Shown: positions 54,061-62,874 of the stretch, piece after piece | How the letters are laid out: each line of letters starts with the position of its first letter | How positions within the stretch are numbered: the stretch's first letter is position 1 | Origin: Acidisoma sp. PAMC 29798 | GTDB lineage: Bacteria; Pseudomonadota; Alphaproteobacteria; Acetobacterales; Acetobacteraceae | Reading direction: 5' to 3' | Assembly (NCBI RefSeq): GCF_030252425.1 | Contig: NZ_CP126994.1 | Location: 1-64,000 of the forward strand | Length of the DNA stretch: 64,000 bases | The notes under the pieces: model-generated | Database searches by the model: none | What the model saw: the letters and a program-made list of their open reading frames with translations, nothing else | What the model was told of the DNA's origin: nothing | Translations under genes and position numbers: made by a program

Positions 54061-54999
54061 ATGACGCGCATTTCGCTCGACTATCTCGGCGACGGACAGG
54101 GGATCGCGGCTCCGGACAGGGTTCTCGGCGTGATCGCCCTGTCCGGTTCATCACCGGCGGACCTGTCCATCGGTCTGCCGGCTGTGGGGCCGGATTCCGG
54201 CGGCCTGCGCGAAGTCTGGCGCGCGGATGAAGACGTGACGCGGCGCGGTGCCACGGGCAACCTGCGTTACGCGCGGGCCGGCGCGCTTCTGTTCGGGGTG
54301 CTGGAGCAAACCTTGCCGAACGGTGGAACGGCGGAGGCCGCAAAGGCGGCCTATGACGCGATGCTCGACCTGATCGCGGCGGAGGGATGTCCGCATCTGG
54401 TGCGCGTCTCCAATTACATCGCCGATATCACCCGGGATGAGAATGGGGAGGAGCGGTATCGCGCCTTCAATGCGGGAAGGCAGGCGGCCTTCGAGTCGCG
54501 CAATCGCCGCTCCACCCAGGCGCCGGCGGCCTGCGGATTAGGCTGTGGCGGTGATGCCTTGCGCCTGTTCTTCCTCGCGTCCGAAACGCCCGGACATAAC
54601 ATCGAAAATCCGCGCCAGATCAGCGCCTTCGACTATCCAAAACAGTATGGGGAGACGCCGCCCTTGTTCGCACGGGCGACAGTCGCCGCGGGAATGCTCC
54701 TCATCTCCGGCACGTCGAGCATCGTCGGGCATGAGACGGTCCATATCGGCGATGTCGCGGCGCAGGCGGATGAGACGCTGCGCAATCTCGACGCGCTTCT
54801 GGCGGAAGCGCGGCGCTTGAACGTGCAGGTCGATCGGCAGGCCCTGCGTCTGAAGGTCTATCTGCGCCATGCGCGTGACCAACCGGCCGTTGCGTCGCGC
54901 CTTTACGACGCCGGACTTTCGGCGCCGGTCGCATGGCTTCAGAGTGACGTCTGCCGGCCCGAGCTTGACGTTGAAATGGAAGCGCACGCGCCCTCCTGA
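54061..54999 (+). CDS. Chorismatase of the FkbO/Hyg5 (XanB2) family
   Basis: Homologue of chorismatases that convert chorismate to 3-hydroxybenzoate, 4-hydroxybenzoate or 3,4-dihydroxycyclohexadiene carboxylate plus pyruvate; 312 residues, in the family range. Two RidA-like halves; recognised stretches are VSNYIADI, RYRAFNAGRQAAFES, TQAPAACGLGC, NPRQISAFDYPKQYG and LLISGTSSIVGHET. It is the second gene of the tetR operon. In xanthomonads the product feeds pigments and ubiquinone. Which product is made cannot be told without the active-site alignment. Its 3' end overlaps pdxA in antisense by 61 bases. Confidence 0.8.
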   Translation: MTRISLDYLGDGQGIAAPDRVLGVIALSGSSPADLSIGLPAVGPDSGGLREVWRADEDVTRRGATGNLRYARAGALLFGVLEQTLPNGGTAEAAKAAYDAMLDLIAAEGCPHLVRVSNYIADITRDENGEERYRAFNAGRQAAFESRNRRSTQAPAACGLGCGGDALRLFFLASETPGHNIENPRQISAFDYPKQYGETPPLFARATVAAGMLLISGTSSIVGHETVHIGDVAAQADETLRNLDALLAEARRLNVQVDRQALRLKVYLRHARDQPAVASRLYDAGLSAPVAWLQSDVCRPELDVEMEAHAPS

Positions 55000-55970
55000 G
55001 CGGCAACCATGGCCGACGCCTGGGCCACGGCGGCGCGCAGGCTGGCCGCACTCGCAATCCCTTTTCCCGCAATGTCGAAGGCCGTGCCGTGATCGACGCT
55101 AGTGCGCACGAAGGGCAGCCCCACGGTGATATTCACGCCGTGATCGAGGCCGAGATACTTGATCGGGATCAATCCCTGATCGTGGTACTGCGCCACCACC
55201 ACGTCGAACTCTCCCTGGCGGGCGCGCATGAACACGGTATCGCCCGGATAGGGGCCGGTGGCGTCGATCCCCTCCTGCCGGGCCTGTGCGATGGCAGGCG
55301 CGATGATGGCGGCATCTTCCGTGCCGAACATGCCATCCTCCCCCGCATGGGGATTGAGGCCCGCAACGGCCACGCGCGGCGCCGCGATACCGAACCGGCG
55401 CACGGCGCGGTGCGCGAGGCGAATGGCCCGCAGCTCCGCCTCCGGCGTCACCGCACGCACGGCGTCCGCCAGGGACAGGTGAATGCTGACGAGCAGGACG
55501 CGCAGTTCGTCATTCGCCAGCATCATGGCGAAATCCCGCGTGCCCGAGCGTTCGGCCAGGATTTCCGTATGGCCGGGATAGTCGATCCCCGCCAGGTTCA
55601 TCGCCTTCTTGCTGATCGGCGCGGTCACGATGGCGGCGATCCGCCCCGCCATCACCTCATCGATCGCCCGCACGATCGCGGCGAAGGCGGCGGCGCCCGC
55701 GCGCGCGTCAATGCGGCCCAAGGCGAAGTCCGCCGGTAGGTCGCTCGCAGCGATCACCGCAATCCGGCCGGGACCCGGATGGGCGGCGGGCCCATCGATT
55801 TGAATGACGGTGAGGGGCGCGCCCACCAGAGTGACCGCGCGGCGCATCATGGTGACGTCGCCGATCACGATGCAGCCGTTACCGGCACCCTCCGCGAAGA
55901 GGCGGGCGACAATCTCCGGCCCAATGCCGGCCGGGTCGCCCATGGTGATCGCAATCGGTCGCTGTGCCAT
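54939..55970 (-). CDS. pdxA: 4-hydroxythreonine-4-phosphate dehydrogenase PdxA
   Basis: Metal- and NAD-dependent dehydrogenase of the DXP-dependent vitamin B6 pathway; it makes the amino-ketone that PdxJ condenses with deoxyxylulose phosphate. 343 residues. Marks: ITMGDPAGIGPE at the start, TAPISKKAMNLAG and DYPGHTEIL, metal His in VAGLNPHAGEDG, and VAQYHDQGLIPIKY. The start is ATG at 55970 with GGGGAG eight bases before it. It is convergent with the chorismatase and divergent from the dioxygenase-pdxJ pair. Confidence 0.92.
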   Translation of the reverse strand: MAQRPIAITMGDPAGIGPEIVARLFAEGAGNGCIVIGDVTMMRRAVTLVGAPLTVIQIDGPAAHPGPGRIAVIAASDLPADFALGRIDARAGAAAFAAIVRAIDEVMAGRIAAIVTAPISKKAMNLAGIDYPGHTEILAERSGTRDFAMMLANDELRVLLVSIHLSLADAVRAVTPEAELRAIRLAHRAVRRFGIAAPRVAVAGLNPHAGEDGMFGTEDAAIIAPAIAQARQEGIDATGPYPGDTVFMRARQGEFDVVVAQYHDQGLIPIKYLGLDHGVNITVGLPFVRTSVDHGTAFDIAGKGIASAASLRAAVAQASAMVAAQEGACASISTSSSGRQTSL

Positions 55971-56079
55971 GAACATGACTCCCCTGCGGCGGACGATCAC
56001 GTAGACCGGCCGGGGTCGGATACAAACCCCTGGCGGGCGCGCTTCGGGCAGACGCGGCCGGGACGAGGAGTGATGGACC

Positions 56080-56820
56080 ATGAACGACCCGCCGCCCCAG
56101 GTCTCGACACTGGCCGGGATCGCGCAATCGCTCGGCGAGGATGGCTTCGCCCAACTTCGTAGCGCCCTGACGCGGCAAGTGCTGGACGAGGCCGGTCTCA
56201 CGGCGTGGCCACGCTTCGCGGAGAGCTGGAACGACCTTGGCCTGGACCAGTTCATGGCCGATGGCGGTCGTTATCGGCGGCGGCGCTTCGCGGCTTTTGC
56301 GGTGTCCAATCAAGGCATCCGCCGCAAGCCGCACCAGCCGCATTACCAGAGCCGCGACTACAATGCCCTGAACGGCGGCATTGCCCGCTGGTTCGATCCG
56401 GTGAGTGAGGGGATCGGCGCGCATCCCACGACCCGTGCCATTCTGCGTCTGTGCGACAGCCTGTTCACGGGCCTGACGCCGGTGGATCTGCGGCCTGAGG
56501 CCTGGCATGTCGAGATGCACCAGTTTCGCATCGAAGCGCAGCCGGATCAGGTCGGTCAGCCGACGCCGGAAGGCCTGCATCGGGACGGGGTGGACTGGGT
56601 CCTGGTGCTTCTGGTCCGGCGCGAGAATGTCGCGAGCGGGGAGACGACCATCACTGACCTCCGGCGCCAGCCGCTGTCCAGCTTCACGCTGGCCGACCCC
56701 TTGGATGCGGCGCTGGTCGATGATAGCCGGGTCTATCACGGCGTCACGGCGATCCATCCGCTGGACCCGTCCCGGCCGTCCTTCCGCGATGTTCTGGTCA
56801 TCACCTTCCGCCGACAATAG
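56080..56820 (+). CDS. 2OG-Fe(II) dioxygenase family protein (PF10014 type)
   Basis: Non-heme iron 2-oxoglutarate-dependent dioxygenase, 246 residues, of the 2OG-Fe_Oxy_2 family that includes bacterial isoleucine 4-hydroxylase-like enzymes. Likely metal ligands: His and Asp in GLHRDGVDW, and the distal His in SRVYHGVTAI; the 2OG-binding Arg probably lies in the RDVLVITFRR tail. It has no B6 role by family, yet it lies between pdxA and pdxJ, eight bases before the latter, so co-transcription is expected. The substrate may be a free amino acid. Confidence 0.85.
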   Translation: MNDPPPQVSTLAGIAQSLGEDGFAQLRSALTRQVLDEAGLTAWPRFAESWNDLGLDQFMADGGRYRRRRFAAFAVSNQGIRRKPHQPHYQSRDYNALNGGIARWFDPVSEGIGAHPTTRAILRLCDSLFTGLTPVDLRPEAWHVEMHQFRIEAQPDQVGQPTPEGLHRDGVDWVLVLLVRRENVASGETTITDLRRQPLSSFTLADPLDAALVDDSRVYHGVTAIHPLDPSRPSFRDVLVITFRRQ

Positions 56821-56828
56821 GAGCCGCC

Positions 56829-57602
56829 ATGGCCCGCCTGAGCGTCAATGTGAACAAGATCGCCCTGCTGCGGAACACGCGCCGCACCGGCGTGCCCGAC
56901 CTTTTGCGGCTCGCCGCGCTGGCCCATGAGGCCGGCGCCCATGGGCTGACGGTACATCCGAGGCCGGATCAGCGCCATATCCGGGGTGAGGATGTGTATC
57001 GGATGGCGGAGCTGATGGCGCCTTGGCGGCCGGACTTCGAATTCAACATCGAGGGCTATCCCGATGCGCGGTTCCTGGATCTGATCGCCGAAATTCGGCC
57101 CGAGCAATGCACCCTGGTGCCGGATGCGCCGGGGGTACTGACCTCCGACGAGGGTTGGCGCCTGGATGCCGCGCAGCGGCCGATCGTGCGGGACGCGGTG
57201 GCTGCGTTGCACGGCAGCGGTTGCCGCGCGATCCTGTTCGTCGATCCCGACCCCGAGGTGGTGTCGCGGGCGCAGGATTCCGGCGCCGATGGCATCGAAA
57301 TCTACACGGGTGGCTACGCCGCAGCGTGTCGGGAGGGGCGGCCTGAGGAGATGCTGCACCTCTGCGCCGCAACGGCGGCGGAGGCTGCGCGACTTGGGCT
57401 CGTCGTGAATGTCGGCCACGACCTTAATCTCGACAATCTGCCGGCACTCGTCTCCGCCATGCCGACGCTGAGTGAAGCGTCCATTGGACATGAATTGACC
57501 GCCGACGCCCTGATCATGGGATGGTCGGCGGCCATTGACGCCTATCGCGACGCTCTCGCCCTTACTGGAAGGCGCGGGTCTTTCGGCGCCTCTCACGGCT
57601 GA
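56829..57602 (+). CDS. pdxJ: Pyridoxine 5'-phosphate synthase PdxJ
   Basis: Condenses 1-deoxyxylulose 5-phosphate with 3-amino-2-oxopropyl phosphate to pyridoxine phosphate; TIM barrel, 257 residues, normal length. Conserved segments: LSVNVNKIALLRNTR, GLTVHPRPDQRHI (catalytic His), FNIEGYP, TLVPDAPG, YTGGYA and the late SIGHEL. AGGAG stands just before the ATG. Partner pdxA is divergent, one gene away. Confidence 0.95.
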   Translation: MARLSVNVNKIALLRNTRRTGVPDLLRLAALAHEAGAHGLTVHPRPDQRHIRGEDVYRMAELMAPWRPDFEFNIEGYPDARFLDLIAEIRPEQCTLVPDAPGVLTSDEGWRLDAAQRPIVRDAVAALHGSGCRAILFVDPDPEVVSRAQDSGADGIEIYTGGYAAACREGRPEEMLHLCAATAAEAARLGLVVNVGHDLNLDNLPALVSAMPTLSEASIGHELTADALIMGWSAAIDAYRDALALTGRRGSFGASHG

Positions 57603-57831
57603 AGAGGATCGGCGCGGGCGGGGAGGCAGGGGCGCTGTCGCCCATCTCCAGCTTCACATATTCCGAGAAAGCCTTTCGGCCTGCCTCGCGCGCAGAGAGG
57701 TCTGCCCCCACCCGCAGCGCGGATTGAATAACGCAGAGCAATTCCTTTTTACGCGGGGCCGCCGCTGGTTGGATCAGAGGTTTCATGATCCCGATGGACA
57801 GGCTGTCGGTCTTGTCCTTGGAGATTCTCAC
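57562..57831 (-). CDS. Small unknown protein (89 aa)
   Basis: Unrecognised, 89 residues. A GTG start at 57831 is preceded by GAGGAG at ten bases, an unusually good site for a small open frame, and the middle (LLCVIQSALRVGADLSAREA, then FSEYVKLEMGD) looks like a helical protein. It overlaps the 3' end of pdxJ in antisense by 41 bases. It may be a real small gene or a chance frame. Confidence 0.45.
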   Translation of the reverse strand: MRISKDKTDSLSIGIMKPLIQPAAAPRKKELLCVIQSALRVGADLSAREAGRKAFSEYVKLEMGDSAPASPPAPILFSRERRRKTRAFQ

Positions 57832-57971
57832 GGCGATTGACTCCTCGATTCTTGGCCGAGTTCCTCATGAGAAATAGTTCGATCCGGGGATGTTTCCAAC
57901 GGCGCGCCCTGCGCGATCGGCGTTTTCCCAAGAACGTGAATACCGTTGCGATGACTGCGCGCAGGGACCTC

Positions 57972-59666
57972 TCACCGTATACGGTACAAGGCCGATCCAT
58001 CCGCGCCGCGACCGACAAGCGTGACCCAGGGCGGTGGTTGGTCCTGGTCGAGTTGGTCGAACAAAGTCACCGGCGGCAGATCCTGCACGAGGGCCGCGCG
58101 CGCCGCGCCGGGACAGGCCAGAATGGCGACAGCGCCGGTGGCGCGCACCGCCCCCGGCTCCACAGGGGATGCGCGGCTTCGCCATGCGGCGCGCAGGCGC
58201 ATGAAGGCGGCGATATTGGTGTGGTAGAGAGAGCCGACCGTCAGCACGCCGGTGCGGTACAGAAGCTCGGGCGTGTCATCGACATCGGCGAGGACGACGC
58301 GGCCGGAGAAGGGAGCGAGCAGAGGGATGTCGGCCTGCACCGAGCAGACCGCATCGTCATCCTCATCGGAACCCGTCGCGGCCCACAGACCGGCGAAGGG
58401 TCCAAGCAGGAAGACGGCGAGGACGCCCATGCGAAGCGCCGCTCGGGCGCGTGCCGTGCTGACGCGAAGGCGGGACAGGGCGACAGGCAAGGCACCCGCC
58501 GCGAGCACCGCGCCATAGGTATCGAACCGGAAATGCGCGAGGCCGAGTGCGACGACCACAATGGCGCAGGCCACCGCATACCCCCACAAGACGGTGCGAT
58601 GGCGCATCGCCATTCCAAGGACCACCATGGCGCCGAGAAGGCCGGGCAGCGCGGCGCTGAGCAATTCTGGTACCGTGTCGGGCGGCGCCATCTCCGAAAT
58701 GATACCAAAAAAGGCGTGGCTCTGTTTGGGCGTCAGCAGCCCGGACGGTCCGAGGAGCAGCACCGGGTTGCCGAGGATCCAGGCCCCCAGCAGCAAGACC
58801 GCCAAGCCACCGCCCAGCGCCTTCCGCCCAGTATCCGCGAGAGAGGTTCGGTCCAGCGCCCAGGTCACCCATCCAATCCCACAGCACGCCAGGCCCATCC
58901 AGACATAGACGATGGAAACCCGATCGATCTGCGACGCCCAGAGCCCGCCCTGCGGCGGATCGATGGTGACGATGAGGGCGACCAGCAGCACCAGTGCACT
59001 GCCCATGGCGCGGAGGCTGCGCGCCGCGAGACGCGCTGACCCCTCCGTCAGCCAGGCAAGTCCCAAGGCACCGAAGGCCATCAAGGTGAAGGGCATCGTT
59101 TCCGGGCTGAACCACAGCCCGATCGCGGCCCATACGCCCGCTCGCCATCCGGCCGATGCGCTGCCACGGGTGGCACGAAAGGCCCAGCCGAGCGTCATGA
59201 TCGAGGTGACAGCGAGCAGGATGTGATGGTGGATCACGCCCGGAAAGCCGTAATCGACGATCGGCGCGTAGCTGACGGCGACGAGCGGCGTCGTCCAACG
59301 CCAGGCGCGATCGGTGAGTGGCGCAGTGGCCCAGGCGATAGCCGCGCAGAGCAAGCCGACGCTCAACGGCCCGACCAGAACGCCGGCCCAGCGCAGTGAG
59401 GCCTCAGGGGACAGAAACCACCCGATCGGCCAAGCGGCTAGCAAAAGGATCGAATCCAAGAGATGCGACCAGGCCAGAACCGTTCCGGTACCTGACGCAT
59501 CGCGCGCCACGCCTTGCAGCGTCGCATGCGCCGCGACCATGTCATGCAGGCGCACAAGACGCATGTAGCTGTCCGGATCGAGGAGCGCGCCGTCCAGCAC
59601 GTCCCGCGATTGGGCAAGGCCGAGAAGGCCCGTGAGCAAGACGCCAAGGAGGAAGCAGAGCAGCAT
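57972..59666 (-). CDS. GT-C-type multispan membrane protein (glycosyltransferase-like)
   Basis: Integral inner-membrane protein, 564 residues, about 11-13 helices, with a periplasmic C-terminal domain of ~130 residues that has Cys pairs. The first loop carries LLDPDSYMRLVRLHDM, matching the acidic metal motif of GT-C glycosyltransferases such as oligosaccharyltransferase/ArnT-like enzymes, followed by VLAWSHLLD. Expected to transfer a sugar from a lipid-linked donor; donor and acceptor are unknown. The ATG at 59666 is the first before the first helix; the longer frame to 59915 overlaps the divergent kinase gene. Confidence 0.72.
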   Translation of the reverse strand: MLLCFLLGVLLTGLLGLAQSRDVLDGALLDPDSYMRLVRLHDMVAAHATLQGVARDASGTGTVLAWSHLLDSILLLAAWPIGWFLSPEASLRWAGVLVGPLSVGLLCAAIAWATAPLTDRAWRWTTPLVAVSYAPIVDYGFPGVIHHHILLAVTSIMTLGWAFRATRGSASAGWRAGVWAAIGLWFSPETMPFTLMAFGALGLAWLTEGSARLAARSLRAMGSALVLLVALIVTIDPPQGGLWASQIDRVSIVYVWMGLACCGIGWVTWALDRTSLADTGRKALGGGLAVLLLGAWILGNPVLLLGPSGLLTPKQSHAFFGIISEMAPPDTVPELLSAALPGLLGAMVVLGMAMRHRTVLWGYAVACAIVVVALGLAHFRFDTYGAVLAAGALPVALSRLRVSTARARAALRMGVLAVFLLGPFAGLWAATGSDEDDDAVCSVQADIPLLAPFSGRVVLADVDDTPELLYRTGVLTVGSLYHTNIAAFMRLRAAWRSRASPVEPGAVRATGAVAILACPGAARAALVQDLPPVTLFDQLDQDQPPPWVTLVGRGADGSALYRIR

Positions 59667-59749
59667 GGAGCACCGACAAAGGTTTGGGCTCTCATGCCCC
59701 CGTGCGTCGATCTGATATAGGGACCCCCGCATACGAGAGGCTATGAGGA

Positions 59750-59821
59750 ATGACGGAGATTTCCCTGATCCGCGCGGAGCGTCTGCTGCGGCGGCTCTGC
59801 GCGGAAGGGCTTTCGGCATGA
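59750..59821 (+). CDS. Possible 23-residue leader peptide overlapping the kinase start
   Basis: An ATG at 59750 with GAGAGG nine bases before it opens a 23-codon frame beginning MTEISLIRAERLLRR. Its TGA (59819-59821) overlaps the kinase ATG at 59818 in an ATGA. It may be a translationally coupled leader, or the former N-terminus of the kinase, separated by a frameshift near 59818. Both readings fit the sequence. Confidence 0.35.
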   Translation: MTEISLIRAERLLRRLCAEGLSA

Positions 59822-60753
59822 TGGCTGATGTCGCGGCGGTGCTGGCCGCCTCGCCTTGGGCCGGCAAGCCCGGCTTGACCTGGCAAACGGGCGTCACCGC
59901 TGTCGCCTCCCCCATGTATCAGGCGGTGGAATGGTCCAATTGGATCGTGACGGCAGCGGACGAGCCGGCGGCGCTGTTCCTCAAGATCCTCCCGCCCGAA
60001 ATGGCGGGCCTCATCGACCCCGTGGCAGCCCATGCCGGCGCACGGGCGGCCGAGCAGGCCGGCGTCGGGCCTGCCGTGGCGTTCTTTCTCCCCGAGCAGC
60101 AGGCGCTCGCCTTCTCCCATCTGCCGCCGCCGTGGCGGGGCGCGCGCCTTAGTGACTTCGGCAGGCCGGCGGTGCTTCAGGCCGTCATTGCCGCCAAGAA
60201 GTCCTTCCGCCAGGGGCCGGTTCTGCCCCAAATTTGGGACGTATTTTCGCGTCTGCGGTTCATGGCCGCGCGGGCGGATGCGACCGATACACTCCTGCCG
60301 GGCGATATGGCCGCTTTGCTCGACCACGCCTGGACGATCGAGGCGGCGCTGGTGGCGGCGGGCCGGGACAGCGCGCCGTGCCACAATGACGGCCAATCCT
60401 CCAACATCATGCTGGCACCCGATGGTGGCGTCTTGCTGGTGGATTTCGATTGTGCCGGCCAGGGCGATCCCCATTACGATCTCGCCGTACTGTTGAACGA
60501 GGTTCAGGATTTCGAGGATAGCTGGCGGCTTGGGATCGAAATGCAGGACGGCCGGTGTGACGAGGTCGTGCTCAATCGTTGTCGCGCCTATGGGGTGGCG
60601 GACGATCTTCTCTGGGGCTTATGGGGCCTGCTGCTGTCGCATACATCATGCAGGAAAGATCTGGCGTTTTTGAAATTTGGCGAATGGCGGTTGCTGCGCG
60701 CGCGCATGGCCTTGCGGGCGCCTGATTTCGCGGCCCGGCTGCATCGGCTTTAG
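59818..60753 (+). CDS. Choline-kinase/aminoglycoside phosphotransferase-like protein 1
   Basis: Protein-kinase-fold small-molecule phosphotransferase, 311 residues. A probable ATP-binding Lys is in ALFLKILPP, the catalytic Brenner motif is intact as CHNDGQSSNIML, and the metal Asp lies in LLVDFDCAGQGDPHYDLA, as in choline/ethanolamine kinases. The start at 59818 (MMADVAAVL) follows GAAGG; an in-frame ATG at 59743 has poor spacing. It is followed nine bases later by a paralogue with an altered catalytic motif. Substrate unknown. Confidence 0.8.
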   Translation: MMADVAAVLAASPWAGKPGLTWQTGVTAVASPMYQAVEWSNWIVTAADEPAALFLKILPPEMAGLIDPVAAHAGARAAEQAGVGPAVAFFLPEQQALAFSHLPPPWRGARLSDFGRPAVLQAVIAAKKSFRQGPVLPQIWDVFSRLRFMAARADATDTLLPGDMAALLDHAWTIEAALVAAGRDSAPCHNDGQSSNIMLAPDGGVLLVDFDCAGQGDPHYDLAVLLNEVQDFEDSWRLGIEMQDGRCDEVVLNRCRAYGVADDLLWGLWGLLLSHTSCRKDLAFLKFGEWRLLRARMALRAPDFAARLHRL

Positions 60754-60762
60754 GCGAGACAG

Positions 60763-61701
60763 ATGGAACGCAGTCTGGGTGAGGCCACAACCGCGGCCGA
60801 GCGCGATCTGGAAGCGGCGATCAGCCGCGTGTCGCCATGGCAGGGTCATCGCCTGCGCTATCGGTCCGTGAGCGGCGGCATCAACAATGCCAATTGGCGG
60901 GTCTGGGTCGATGACGATCCAGCCACCTTTTTCGTCAAGATCCCCGGCAAGGGCACGGAGATGTTCGTCGACCGCGCGGTTGCAATGCATGCCAGCCGTC
61001 AGGCAGCCGATCTTGGCATAGGGCCGCGCGTCTATGATTTTCTGGCGGCCGACGGAATCGAGATCAGCGACTTCGTCGAAACCCGGCGGTCCTGCACCCA
61101 TGCCGATTTCCGTAATCTGACCCTATCCCGCACCGCGATCGATTGCTATCGCACCCTGCATGGCGGTGCCATGCTGAGCCAAACCAAGACGGTCTTTGAT
61201 AGGATCGACGAGACCCACGAACAGGTGCGCATGCTCGGCGGCTGGCAGCCGCCCGATTTCTTAAAATTGGATCATCAATATCGGCGCGCCCGCGCGGCAT
61301 TGGAGGCGTCTGGCCTCGACCTTGTGCCTTGCTTTAACGATCCGATGGCGGGCAATTTTATGACGGATGATGCCGGCACCATCATGATGATCGACTATGA
61401 ATTCGCTTCCAACAACGACCGCTGCTACGACCTCGGCGTCTGGTTCGCGGAGATGTTCTTCGACGAGCCGACCGAGCGCGCCCTGATCGCGCATTATTTT
61501 GGCCGCGCCGATCCCGCCATCGTCGCGCGTGTGACGGTGCATCAGGCGCTCGCCGATCTCACATGGGCGGCATGGTCCATGGTCCAGCTAAAAATGTCTG
61601 TTCTGGACTTCGACTTCTTCAAATACGGCGTTTGGAGATACCGGCGGGCGCGCGCAGTTCTGGATGATCCGCGCTGGGATGGCTGGCTAAAGGCGGTCTG
61701 A
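60763..61701 (+). CDS. Choline-kinase-like phosphotransferase 2, altered catalytic motif
   Basis: Paralogue of the previous gene, 312 residues. The start region has SVSGGINNANWRVW and the ATP Lys in FFVKIPGKG. The Brenner motif is CFNDPMAGNFM, where the usual His of HxDxxxxN is Phe; the catalytic Asp and Asn are kept, and the metal Asp in MIDYEFASNNDRCYDLG is intact. Activity may thus be altered but not clearly lost. Co-transcribed with the first kinase; the two may form a complex or act on related substrates. Confidence 0.82.
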   Translation: MERSLGEATTAAERDLEAAISRVSPWQGHRLRYRSVSGGINNANWRVWVDDDPATFFVKIPGKGTEMFVDRAVAMHASRQAADLGIGPRVYDFLAADGIEISDFVETRRSCTHADFRNLTLSRTAIDCYRTLHGGAMLSQTKTVFDRIDETHEQVRMLGGWQPPDFLKLDHQYRRARAALEASGLDLVPCFNDPMAGNFMTDDAGTIMMIDYEFASNNDRCYDLGVWFAEMFFDEPTERALIAHYFGRADPAIVARVTVHQALADLTWAAWSMVQLKMSVLDFDFFKYGVWRYRRARAVLDDPRWDGWLKAV

Positions 61702-61744
61702 ACCGGGATGCGTTAAGTCTGAAGCGCTCTGCACACACCCCGTC

Positions 61745-61821
61745 ATGCTCGGCGAAGGCCGAGCATCCACGCCTTCCTTGCGGGACGAAGGCAAGGCGTG
61801 GATGGCATGCCTTCGCATGCC
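61745..61821. repeat. Three consecutive hairpins (alphaproteobacterial intergenic element)
   Basis: Three perfect stems in tandem: ATGCTCGGC/GCCGAGCAT (61745-61766), CCACGCCTT/AAGGCGTGG (61767-61801) and GGCATGC/GCATGCC (61804-61821), flanked by GTCATG and CATGAC. It lies between the convergent kinase and amidase genes, where it probably also ends transcription. Confidence 0.75.
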
Positions 61822-61895
61822 ATGACCAATGACTTGGTCGTTGAGCCGACTTAAACGCATCGTGCTCTACCTTAACGGATTGCCTGCAAAGAGGC

Positions 61896-62843
61896 TCAGC
61901 CGGAGCGGAAGGCCGATTTCGGCAGCATCATGTGAATGCCCTTATGCACATCGACCAACTGCGTCACCTTCAGGTCGCCGATCAGGCTGCACAGCATATA
62001 GGCCTGGTTGCGGCTGAGATTGGTTCGCTGGCACAGTTCGCGCACCATTTCCCGCACCGCTTGCTTTGCGGCGTCATCGAGATCTTCGTCGATGCCGATA
62101 GAAATGAGATGCGTGGGGCTTTCTGCGAAGGGACCTGTGAGGGAGAGATCCTTGCGCACTGTGAGGCGGAAGGTGCCGGTCAATCCGGTTTCCAGTGCCG
62201 TGACACTTACTTCGCCATCACCCTGCATGCCGTGGCCGTCACCGACCGAGAATAGGGCGCCGTCATTGAACACCGGCAGATAGAGCGTCGTGCCGGCGAT
62301 CAGCGCCTTGTTGTCCATGTTGCCGCCGAAGGCGCGGGGAATGACGGTGCTCTGCCGGCCCCAAGCGGGTGGCGGCGCCACGGCCATGATGCCGAAAAAG
62401 GGCTCCAGCGGAAGCGCCATGCCCCAGGGCAGATGGGCCATGTTCGTGCTCGCATCGATATCGATGATGATGCGCTCGTAATCGGTGAATTCGTCGGGCA
62501 GCGTACCGAGCAGGGGCAGCACGGCGCAGAATCCCCAATCCTGGTTTGGCTTGATGTCGAGAATGTCGATTTGCAAGACGTCGCCAACCTCGGCACCGCG
62601 TATATAAACCGGACCGTTCACCGGATGAGGGCCGGGCCCACGCACTGCCGTATCGAGCAGCAGGCGATGATCGGCGCGGACGCGTGTGCCATCGGCCGGC
62701 AGGTCCGGAAAATCACCGGCCGGCAGGGTATCGACGGAGACTGTGTCACCGGAGTCGATTGTCAGGACGGCAGGCCGGGTGGCATCGAAGAAGCCCCAGG
62801 CTATGGTGTCGATCGTTGTCGGCAGATGGTGATGCTGAGCCAT
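61896..62843 (-). CDS. Acetamidase/formamidase-family amidase
   Basis: Amidase of the FmdA/AmdA family, 315 residues, near the usual length. Family marks: HPVNGPVYIRGAEVGDVLQI, GGNMDNKALIAGTTLYLPVF and GDGHGMQGDGEVSVTALET, the last holding the metal-binding His and Asp. It releases ammonia from formamide, acetamide or similar short amides. Start ATG 62843. It is 31 bases downstream of cyanase in the same direction, a nitrogen-release pair. Confidence 0.92.
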   Translation of the reverse strand: MAQHHHLPTTIDTIAWGFFDATRPAVLTIDSGDTVSVDTLPAGDFPDLPADGTRVRADHRLLLDTAVRGPGPHPVNGPVYIRGAEVGDVLQIDILDIKPNQDWGFCAVLPLLGTLPDEFTDYERIIIDIDASTNMAHLPWGMALPLEPFFGIMAVAPPPAWGRQSTVIPRAFGGNMDNKALIAGTTLYLPVFNDGALFSVGDGHGMQGDGEVSVTALETGLTGTFRLTVRKDLSLTGPFAESPTHLISIGIDEDLDDAAKQAVREMVRELCQRTNLSRNQAYMLCSLIGDLKVTQLVDVHKGIHMMLPKSAFRSG

Positions 62844-62874
62844 GGTCGTTTCCTCGTGTTCGGATCGAAAGACG

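Noticed and set aside
57837-59039. Plus-strand open frame of 400 codons
   Set aside because: Antisense to the GT-C-type membrane protein; no domain.
61745-61821. CRISPR-like array
   Set aside because: The repeats are three different hairpins with no constant repeat and spacer pattern; no cas gene is near.
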